From Arcobacter_B sp049472135 (GTDB lineage: Bacteria > Campylobacterota > Campylobacteria > Campylobacterales > Arcobacteraceae), in NCBI RefSeq assembly GCF_049472135.1, contig NZ_JBMOVV010000007.1, positions 110,507-174,506 of the forward strand: a DNA stretch of 64,000 nt, written 5' to 3'. Shown here in pieces: positions 25,032-31,767 of this stretch; position 1 is the stretch's first letter, and each line of letters opens with the position of its first letter. A program made the translations under genes and the position numbers. The notes beneath the pieces are model-generated. The model saw only the letters and a list, made by a program, of their open reading frames with translations, was not told the origin of the DNA and did no database searches.

Positions 25032-25370
25032 TTAGATAGCGTCAGCGCCTCTTTCTTCAGTTCTGATTCTAACAACATCATCAAGTGAAGAAACGAAGAT
25101 TTTACCATCTCCAATTTTTCCAGTTTTAGCAGATTCAGTGATTGCTTTAATTGCTACATCAACCATATCTTCTGCTACAACCATTTCGATTTTAATCTTT
25201 GGTAAAAAGTCTACCACATACTCAGCCCCTCTGTATAATTCAGAGTGACCTTGTTGTCTACCGTAACCTTTTACATCAGTTACAGTCATACCTGTAATTC
25301 CTGCTTCAACTAAAGCATCTTTTACATCTTCTAATTTAAACGGTTTTATAATTACATCAATCTTTTTCAT
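25032..25370 (-). CDS. glnK: Nitrogen regulatory protein P-II (copy 2, GlnK-like position)
   Basis: A full-length 112-residue PII protein: KPFKLEDVKDALVEAGITGMTV, T-loop with Tyr51 (RGAEYVVDFLPK), TGKIGDGKIFV, VRIRTEERGADAI. It lies 12 bases after an amt gene with no terminator between, the classic amtB-glnK pairing, so it most likely docks on that transporter in low-energy or high-nitrogen state. A strong terminator follows. The C-terminus (EERGADAI) departs from the usual GEEDxxAI. Confidence 0.92.
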   Translation of the reverse strand: MKKIDVIIKPFKLEDVKDALVEAGITGMTVTDVKGYGRQQGHSELYRGAEYVVDFLPKIKIEMVVAEDMVDVAIKAITESAKTGKIGDGKIFVSSLDDVVRIRTEERGADAI

Positions 25371-25382
25371 CTATAATACTCC

Positions 25383-26597
25383 TTAAGCTCTTTTGAACTC
25401 TGGGTAAGCTTCAAGTCCTGTTTCATGAATATCAAGACCATTAACTTCAGTCTCTTCATCAACTCTAAGTCCAATTGTAATGTCTAAGATTTTCCATACA
25501 ATGAATGAAGTTATGAATACAAATGCACCAATTACAACAATACCTTTAAGTTGTGCTAAGATAGTCACATCTGGATTAAAGATACCAACAGCAATTGTTC
25601 CCCAGATACCTGCTACTAAGTGAACAGATAAAGCACCAACAGGATCATCAATTCTTAACTTGTCAAAGAAAGGAACAGCAAATACTACTAAAGCACCACC
25701 AACAATACCTTCAACAAATGAAACTAACATACCTAAATCAGGACCAGCAGTTACAGAAACAAGTCCTGCTAAAGCACCATTTAAAACCATAGTTAAATCA
25801 ACTTTTTTGTAAATTAGTTGAGTTAAAAGTGCCGCAGCAATAGCACCAGCACAAGCAGCCATATTTGTATCAGCTACAACCATTGCAATTCCATCAATAT
25901 CAGCTTTAGAACCTAATGCTAATTGAGAACCACCGTTGAATCCGAACCATCCCATCCATAAAATGAATGTACCTAAAGTTGCTAATGTTAAGTTTGAACC
26001 AGGGATTGGTCTTACTTGACCGTTTTTACCATATTTACCTTTTCTCGCACCAAGAATTAAAACACCAGCTAATGCAGCCCATCCACCAACAGAGTGAACA
26101 ATTGTAGAACCAGCGAAGTCAGAGAAACCAGCAATTAAACCACCTAATTCAGTTCCTCCCCATGTCCAGTGACCTTGAATTGGGTAAATTAAAGATGATA
26201 ACACAACAACAAAGATTAAGAATGGCCATAACTTCATTCTCTCAGCTACTGTACCTGAAATTACTGATGCAGCAGTAGCAACGAACATTACTTGGAAGAA
26301 AAAGTCTGAAAATGCAGGATATGCTGCATCAGGTGCATTTTCACCACTAAACATTGAGATAGAACCAATAAATGCGTTTCCATCACCATACATTGCATTG
26401 TAACCTACAAAGTAGAACATAATACAAGATATTGCAAATAACCCAATATTTTTTGTTAAAACAGTAACGTTATTTTTTGTTCTTGTTAAACCAGCTTCTA
26501 ACATGGCAAAACCAGCTGCCATCCACATTACTAGAACTCCTGAGAATACAAACAGGAAACCATCTAGTATATACTTTACATCAGTAAAATTTTCCAT
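25383..26597 (-). CDS. amt: Ammonium transporter (copy 2)
   Basis: A 404-residue Amt/AmtB-family channel with about eleven membrane helices: GFAMLEAGLTRTKNNVTVL near the start, DFAGSTIVHSVGGWAALAG (pore His), GWFGFNGGSQ, NMAACAGAIAAALLTQ, DDPVGALSVHLVAGIWGT (pore His), and a tail ending in YPEFKRA for PII contact. It is clearly paralogous to the 23712-24896 gene but not a recent duplicate. First gene of amt-glnK, with its own near-consensus promoter and the TGTATA dyad. Confidence 0.95.
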   Translation of the reverse strand: MENFTDVKYILDGFLFVFSGVLVMWMAAGFAMLEAGLTRTKNNVTVLTKNIGLFAISCIMFYFVGYNAMYGDGNAFIGSISMFSGENAPDAAYPAFSDFFFQVMFVATAASVISGTVAERMKLWPFLIFVVVLSSLIYPIQGHWTWGGTELGGLIAGFSDFAGSTIVHSVGGWAALAGVLILGARKGKYGKNGQVRPIPGSNLTLATLGTFILWMGWFGFNGGSQLALGSKADIDGIAMVVADTNMAACAGAIAAALLTQLIYKKVDLTMVLNGALAGLVSVTAGPDLGMLVSFVEGIVGGALVVFAVPFFDKLRIDDPVGALSVHLVAGIWGTIAVGIFNPDVTILAQLKGIVVIGAFVFITSFIVWKILDITIGLRVDEETEVNGLDIHETGLEAYPEFKRA

Positions 26598-26626
26598 AAG
26601 ACTCCTTTGTCAATTTATCTACAGTC

Positions 26627-26681
26627 ATTATAAAACAAACCGACAAAAGTGTAAACATATATGCTGTATATTTTATATACA
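26627..26681 (-). promoter_or_regulatory. amt copy 2 promoter with TGTATA-N5-TATACA operator
   Basis: On the minus strand: dyad TGTATA-TAAAA-TATACA (26681-26665), 9-bp gap, -35 TTTACA (26655-26650), 17-bp spacer, -10 TATAAT (26632-26627), AGGAG and ATG. The dyad has the 6-5-6 geometry of an NtrC-type site but sits on a sigma-70-type promoter. Confidence 0.78.
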
Positions 26682-26720
26682 TTTATGCAAATATTTATTC
26701 AACAGTATAATTTATAAGAA

Positions 26721-27908
26721 TTATAAAACTATATCTATACATAAAATATAGTTTTCATTTGATAATGTAAATCTCTTTGCAAAAGTCTTACAAAGGCTTC
26801 CTGTAGCGTAAGAGATGTACTTTTGACTTAGGAATATACCTTGCTTTGATTCTAAAGTTATATAGTAATACTCTTTTAAATAGTGTTCAAAACCATCTTT
26901 TGTTGCTTTAAACCTATCATTTATATTTTTTAAAATTACTGTGTCATATATCTGTTTTGAGTTTTTTGCATCTATTAAATATACAGCCTCTATATTTTCA
27001 TAAGCTGATGCGTGATTTTTTATACTCTCATAAAAATTATCTATGGAATCAATTTTATCTATAATATCTTTAGCCATCTTATTGTAAGTATCAATTGCTT
27101 CTCTTTTTTGATTTAGTGAATTAATATTATTTTGTTTAAAGACTTTTGCTATTTCGCCTATTTTATTTTCAATCAAACTAATTGATACATCATCAATTTC
27201 ATATTTTGGTTTTGAAAAGAAATATCCTTGATATAGATTTATTGAAGCTCTTAATGAACTACAAATTGTTTCTTCATCTTCAACCCCTTCTGCTAAAACC
27301 CTAATTCCTAAATTATGACTCATTTTTGAGATAGCTTTTACTATCTCTTTATTTATTTGATTTTCATGGTCAACAAATAGCGACCTATCAATTTTTATGA
27401 TATCAGGCTTTATAATATTTATTCTATGAAATGTAGAACTTCCTGTTCCAAAATCATCTAATGCAATTAAAAAGCCTAAATCTTTATACATTTTGCAAAA
27501 CTTATTTAACACTTCAATATTTGAGATTTCATCTTCTTTTATTTCTAAAACAAAGTTTCTAAAAGGTATTTTTAAATCAATTATATCTTCTAAAAAACTA
27601 TTTATTTTTTCAAAAGATTCTAAGTCATTTAATAAAGAAGATTCAAAATTCAAGAATAAAATTAAGTCATTATTCTTTTTATAATATTCCAAAAATTTTT
27701 CAATTGCCTTCTTTCTAGCTAAAATATCTAACTCTAAAAGTAAATCATTTTGTTTAGCAAGTTTAAATAATAAATCAGGAGGTATTACTTGATCATTATA
27801 TGAACATCTACACAAAGCTTCAAAGGCAAAAATAGACTTTGTTCTAATAGATACAATTGGCTGAAAATGTATCTGAATAAGTCTATTCTCTATTATTTTA
27901 TCAATCAT
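26721..27908 (-). CDS. EAL-domain c-di-GMP phosphodiesterase with C-terminal sensor-like domain
   Basis: A 395-residue cytoplasmic protein. Residues about 1-245 are an EAL domain with the catalytic set intact: FEALCR (Glu30), LFLNFE, LEIKEDE, DDFGTGSS, DIIKIDRSL, LAEGVEDEE and YQGYFFSKP, so c-di-GMP hydrolysis is likely. Residues about 260-395 hold a separate domain (YENIEAVYLIDAKNSKQIYD, GIFLSQKYISYATGSLCKTFAKRF) that resembles the N-terminal sensor part of the divergent neighbour at 28153 and PDC/Cache-like folds. No membrane segment. The promoter shares the TGTATA-type dyad with the amt genes. Confidence 0.85.
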   Translation of the reverse strand: MIDKIIENRLIQIHFQPIVSIRTKSIFAFEALCRCSYNDQVIPPDLLFKLAKQNDLLLELDILARKKAIEKFLEYYKKNNDLILFLNFESSLLNDLESFEKINSFLEDIIDLKIPFRNFVLEIKEDEISNIEVLNKFCKMYKDLGFLIALDDFGTGSSTFHRINIIKPDIIKIDRSLFVDHENQINKEIVKAISKMSHNLGIRVLAEGVEDEETICSSLRASINLYQGYFFSKPKYEIDDVSISLIENKIGEIAKVFKQNNINSLNQKREAIDTYNKMAKDIIDKIDSIDNFYESIKNHASAYENIEAVYLIDAKNSKQIYDTVILKNINDRFKATKDGFEHYLKEYYYITLESKQGIFLSQKYISYATGSLCKTFAKRFTLSNENYILCIDIVL

Positions 27909-27938
27909 ATTAAACTCTCCTTGTTTAACGTAGCCTCT

Positions 27939-27994
27939 TACTATAACATAATATAATTATTTAATAAAAATTGATTTTGTATATATTTTATATA
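27939..27994 (-). promoter_or_regulatory. EAL gene promoter with TGTATA-type operator (one mismatch)
   Basis: On the minus strand: TATATA-AAATA-TATACA (27994-27978), 9-bp gap, TTTATT as -35, 17-bp spacer, TATAGT as -10, then AAGGAG and ATG. Same spacing as both amt promoters; one of 12 dyad positions differs. Confidence 0.6.
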
Positions 27995-28070
27995 GTTGTA
28001 CATATTTTTTTCTTAATATATATTTTCTGTTCATTATAAATTTTATAAATAATCTCAAAATTTAAACAGC

Positions 28071-28123
28071 TGTATAAAAGCTATACATATAAATTTAGAT
28101 TATTTATTTTAAAATTGTATAAT
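28071..28123 (+). promoter_or_regulatory. Promoter of the sensor membrane protein with TGTATA-N5-TATACA operator
   Basis: Dyad TGTATA-AAAGC-TATACA at 28071-28087, then TATAAT at 28118-28123 (30 bases after the dyad, against 32 in the amt promoters), no good -35, and the ATG 65 bases after the dyad, as for amt copy 1. Confidence 0.65.
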
Positions 28124-28152
28124 AAAAGAAAAATTATATTTAGGATTTTTAG

Positions 28153-29016
28153 ATGAAAGAGTTTATTGAAACCTATAAGCAACATAAAGATGATATTGAA
28201 TTTTTTATTCAAGAAAGTATTAGAAACCTTGGACATGTAAAAAGTTTAGAAAAAGATAACTTTAAACAATTATTCACACTTTTTCCTTCTCTTGAACTAG
28301 TTTATATCACAAATAAACAAACTAAAATCCAAACCTCTGCAAATATTTACAGAGATAAAGTTGATACAAGTGCAAAAGACAAAGATAGGTCATCAATTAT
28401 TTCTAAACTTGAATTCAAAGAGAATAATATGGCATTTTCTACACCTTATATAAGTAGTGCAACAAGAAGCAACTGTATGACTGTTACTGTTAAAGAAGGT
28501 GATGAAATAATCTTCTTAGATTTTAGAATTGATATTTTACTTGAGAAATTAAATCTTTTAGAACTAAATAAACCTTTTCATGCTTTAACAAAAGGTTTTT
28601 ACATCTTCGCTGGTTTCTCAATGGCAATACTTGCGATGATTACAATAGGATTTTCTTTATTTGATTTTCTTTATTATTTATTTGTAAAAACTGAAATCTC
28701 TTTAGAAGTTATGTTTAAACCAATAATTGCATTAACTTTAGGTATCGCTATTTTTGACTTAGCAAAAACAATTTTAGAACAAGAAGTATTTTTTAAATCC
28801 TATTCTAAAAACTCCAGAGTTGAGACAAAACTTTTAGTAAAATTCTTAAGTACGATTATTATTGCATTATCTATAGAAGCTTTAATTGTGGTATTTAAAA
28901 TAGCCTTAAACGGTTATGATGAGATGATAAATGCATTCTACTTAATAGCAGGAATTGCATTAATTTTAATCTCTCTTACAATTTTCGTATACTTTTCAAA
29001 TAAAAAAAGTAAGTAA
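28153..29016 (+). CDS. PDC-like sensor domain membrane protein
   Basis: A 287-residue protein. Residues 1-145 look like a PDC/Cache-type sensor domain (LFPSLELVYITNKQTKIQTSANIY, MAFSTPYISSATRSNCMTVTV, GDEIIFLDFRID), without an N-terminal membrane anchor, so it would be cytoplasmic. It is followed by about four membrane helices (about 150-180, 190-208, 232-252, 260-282) and a short basic tail. No output domain is present. It is divergent from the EAL gene, whose C-terminal domain is similar, and both have the same operator. It may pass a signal to the EAL protein or to the histidine kinase; not shown by sequence. Confidence 0.75.
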   Translation: MKEFIETYKQHKDDIEFFIQESIRNLGHVKSLEKDNFKQLFTLFPSLELVYITNKQTKIQTSANIYRDKVDTSAKDKDRSSIISKLEFKENNMAFSTPYISSATRSNCMTVTVKEGDEIIFLDFRIDILLEKLNLLELNKPFHALTKGFYIFAGFSMAILAMITIGFSLFDFLYYLFVKTEISLEVMFKPIIALTLGIAIFDLAKTILEQEVFFKSYSKNSRVETKLLVKFLSTIIIALSIEALIVVFKIALNGYDEMINAFYLIAGIALILISLTIFVYFSNKKSK

Positions 29017-29022
29017 TCCTCT

Positions 29023-30837
29023 TTATAGAGGTATGCTTACTTTAAATCTAGCACCCTTACAATCTATATTTTTATAAATAAACTCATCATTAAAAACTTC
29101 TATCTTTCCATGCATGTGTTTACATATTATCTCTTCACACATAAATAATCCTATGCCAGTACCTTGAGATTTATGTTTAGTTGTAAAATATGGTTCAAAG
29201 ATTCTATCAATGATTTCTTCACTTATTCCACCAGCATTATCTTTTATACTAATAGTAAGATTCTTTTCTTCTAAAAATAAATCAACAAAAACAAATCTTT
29301 CTTTTATGCTATTTCTTAAGATAAGCTCATCTCTAGAGTTATTTAAAAGATTAATTAGCACTTGTAAAAGTTCATTCTCATAAGTGTAAATCTCTATATC
29401 TTCAATATTAGTAATAATTTTTATATCTTTATTTTGGAAATTGCTTTTTATTAAACTAAATACTCTATTTATCAAATCTTGTGATTTAAATCTGTTTTTA
29501 TCTTTATTAGGAGAAAAGAAGTTTCTAAAATCATCAATTGTATTAGATAGATAGTTTGCAGAATTCACTATCATATCAAGTGACTTTTTATGCTCTTCAT
29601 CACTTAAAATACCAACTTCTTTTTGCATTTTTATTCCAGTTGCTGCAGTTGTAATAACTGATAAAGGTTGCCTCCATTGATGGGCTATATTTCCAATCAT
29701 CTCTCCCATTGCTGCCATTTTACTTTGCTGGAAGAGTATCTTATTTTTTTCATAATTTTTAGAAACCTCTTCTTCTACTGTTTTTTGTAAAGAACTATTT
29801 AAATTATGTAATTTATCTTGATTTTCATTTAATCTTATATATAATTTTTTCAACTCTTTTGAATATAAGTAATGACTTGCACTATAAAGTATTAAACCAA
29901 GAAGGATAATAAAAAAGCTTAAATATAAAAAAGCATTTTGTTTATACTCTTCAATATAATAAGTATCAATTTTGTCCAAACTTTTAAAACTTAAAAATGT
30001 TGCTAATTTATTATTTTCATATATTATAGGCGTACTTATTATCAAATAATTATCTTTAACCATATAACCTTTTATATCTAAAAAGCTTTGAACTTTGTTA
30101 GTCTGCAAGTAACTTAAAATCTCTTTTTTTGCTGATAAATTTGCCACATAGTGATTATCAACAAATATTTTAGTAAAGGCATTTTTTCTTAATTGTTCAG
30201 TATATTTTTTCTCTACAACTATTACAGGTTCAAATAAGTCACTTTTTCTAATTGCTCTTGAAATTGAATTAAAATGTGTGATTGACTCGATAATACCTTC
30301 AAGTTTTCCATCCTTATAAATAGGCACCATAGCCTTAAAAGTTATATCATATTTTCCAACACTAATAGTACTTTTTATTTTAGGTTCTTTAAGCATTTGT
30401 TTTAAATCAGTTCTAACTTTTGAAATATTATCCCCTTTTTTATCAGACCAAGAACGATATAAAGAGATGCCATTTTTATCTATTAGTTGAAACCAAACAT
30501 TTTTAAAATCAGTCTCTTTTCTTAATAATAAAGAGAGATTATTTAAACTATTTTTACTATATTGTTTATTATTAATAAGATCTGAAACCTCAGCATTATT
30601 TGCCAATGTTATTGTCAAGGCTAAAGTTGCATTTTTCTTTTTTTGAATTAATGAATATATTTTGTCATCTAAACTATTACTGATTGTATTATATTTTTTA
30701 TGTAAAAGTTTATTTTCTTTCTCAAAAATATAGTTAGTTGTTATAGTAAAAGCTACTATAGACACAAGAAAATAGATTAAAATCGTAAATAATCTGTAAG
30801 AATTTTTTTTCATTAAAGAAGCTCTTTTATTTAGCAT
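29023..30837 (-). CDS. Membrane sensor histidine kinase with periplasmic Cache-like domain
   Basis: A 604-residue kinase: membrane helix 1 (about 16-37), a large periplasmic dCache-like region (about 38-295, with NVWFQLIDKNGISLYRSWSDKKGD and DITFKAMVPIYKDGKLEGIIES), helix 2 (about 300-325), a coiled coil, the phospho-acceptor H-box GNIAHQWRQPLS (around residue 390), and the ATPase domain with N-box INLLNNSRDEL, G1 DNAGGI and G2 TGIGLFMCEE. No response regulator gene is adjacent, so it is an orphan. HQWRQPL kinases of this type are abundant in Arcobacter-like bacteria. Confidence 0.9.
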   Translation of the reverse strand: MLNKRASLMKKNSYRLFTILIYFLVSIVAFTITTNYIFEKENKLLHKKYNTISNSLDDKIYSLIQKKKNATLALTITLANNAEVSDLINNKQYSKNSLNNLSLLLRKETDFKNVWFQLIDKNGISLYRSWSDKKGDNISKVRTDLKQMLKEPKIKSTISVGKYDITFKAMVPIYKDGKLEGIIESITHFNSISRAIRKSDLFEPVIVVEKKYTEQLRKNAFTKIFVDNHYVANLSAKKEILSYLQTNKVQSFLDIKGYMVKDNYLIISTPIIYENNKLATFLSFKSLDKIDTYYIEEYKQNAFLYLSFFIILLGLILYSASHYLYSKELKKLYIRLNENQDKLHNLNSSLQKTVEEEVSKNYEKNKILFQQSKMAAMGEMIGNIAHQWRQPLSVITTAATGIKMQKEVGILSDEEHKKSLDMIVNSANYLSNTIDDFRNFFSPNKDKNRFKSQDLINRVFSLIKSNFQNKDIKIITNIEDIEIYTYENELLQVLINLLNNSRDELILRNSIKERFVFVDLFLEEKNLTISIKDNAGGISEEIIDRIFEPYFTTKHKSQGTGIGLFMCEEIICKHMHGKIEVFNDEFIYKNIDCKGARFKVSIPL

Positions 30838-31014
30838 TATTTTATTATTATATCATATTTTAGCTATTTATTATAGAGCTTATTTATGTAAATTATTTAT
30901 CAAACTGTTTAATTATTAGACAGTTTTTATTAAATTAGAGTAAAAATATACAGTATAATAGACTTAATAGACAAATTTTGTATAATATCTCTATTATTGA
31001 TAAGGTTAAATAAT

Positions 31015-31767
31015 ATGCAAGAATATATAGCACAAGATGAAATCTCAAAAGAGATTCTAAATTCCGCCAAGTTACTACAAGCTGTTAATGTAAATGCTCT
31101 AATTATAGGTTCTAATGGGGTAGGGAAAAAATCCCTCGCTAAATACATACTTCCTAAATCAGAAATCTATGATGCAAAAGCTCTACAACAAGATATTATT
31201 GATGATGTTATTACTATAAAAAATGATGCCATTATAATAGATAAAATCCAAGATGTTACAAATGTAAGTCTACTTTTAAAATGGATTGAAGATAATTCTA
31301 TCAGAGTTATTGCTATTTCTAACAGTGATGTATTAAATCAAAAACTAAAAGATATTTTTTCTATTAACCTTGAAATACCAGACTTATCAAAAAGAGAAAA
31401 TGATACAAAATTATTAGTACAAAAATTCTCAAAAGAGGCTAGTACTACTTTAGATATGCAAACAATTGCTACTTCGAAACTAATTGTAAATACTTCAAAC
31501 AATGCTCATAGTTTAAGAAAATCTATCTATTTTTCTTACCTTTTTGAGACAATTGGAGAAGAAGAAATACTTATGTTTTTAGAGAGATATTTAAGTGAAC
31601 ACTTAGAGGGTGACAATGTATATAAAGACTTAATTTACCTTTTTGAAGTGCCTTTGATAAAAGCCTCTACAAAAAAATATAAATCACAAGTTCAAGTAGC
31701 TAAAAACCTTGGATTAAATAGAATTACTCTGAGGAAAAAAATCGATACACACAAAGAGTTATTATGA
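31015..31767 (+). CDS. Degenerate NtrC-like AAA+ protein with Fis-type DNA-binding domain
   Basis: A 250-residue protein. The N-terminal part resembles the AAA+ domain of sigma-54 activators: ALIIGSNGVGKKSLAKYIL (Walker A, but Lys instead of Ser/Thr after GK), DAIIIDKIQDV (Walker B, Lys instead of Glu), and LEIPDLSKRENDTKLLVQKF. No GAFTGA loop is visible, so sigma-54 activation is unlikely. The C-terminus (KYKSQVQVAKNLGLNRITLRKKID) is a Fis/NtrC helix-turn-helix. A TTG at 30997 would add six residues, but ATAAGG is spaced correctly for ATG 31015. It overlaps glnD by ATGA, which ties it to nitrogen control. Confidence 0.78.
   Translation: MQEYIAQDEISKEILNSAKLLQAVNVNALIIGSNGVGKKSLAKYILPKSEIYDAKALQQDIIDDVITIKNDAIIIDKIQDVTNVSLLLKWIEDNSIRVIAISNSDVLNQKLKDIFSINLEIPDLSKRENDTKLLVQKFSKEASTTLDMQTIATSKLIVNTSNNAHSLRKSIYFSYLFETIGEEEILMFLERYLSEHLEGDNVYKDLIYLFEVPLIKASTKKYKSQVQVAKNLGLNRITLRKKIDTHKELL

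Noticed and set aside
24962..26681. NtcA/CRP-type sites (GTA-N8-TAC or TTGA-N6-TCAA)
   Set aside because: The dyad has an odd length of 17 bp with N9 between GTA and TAC, and no TTGA/TCAA arms, so neither consensus fits.
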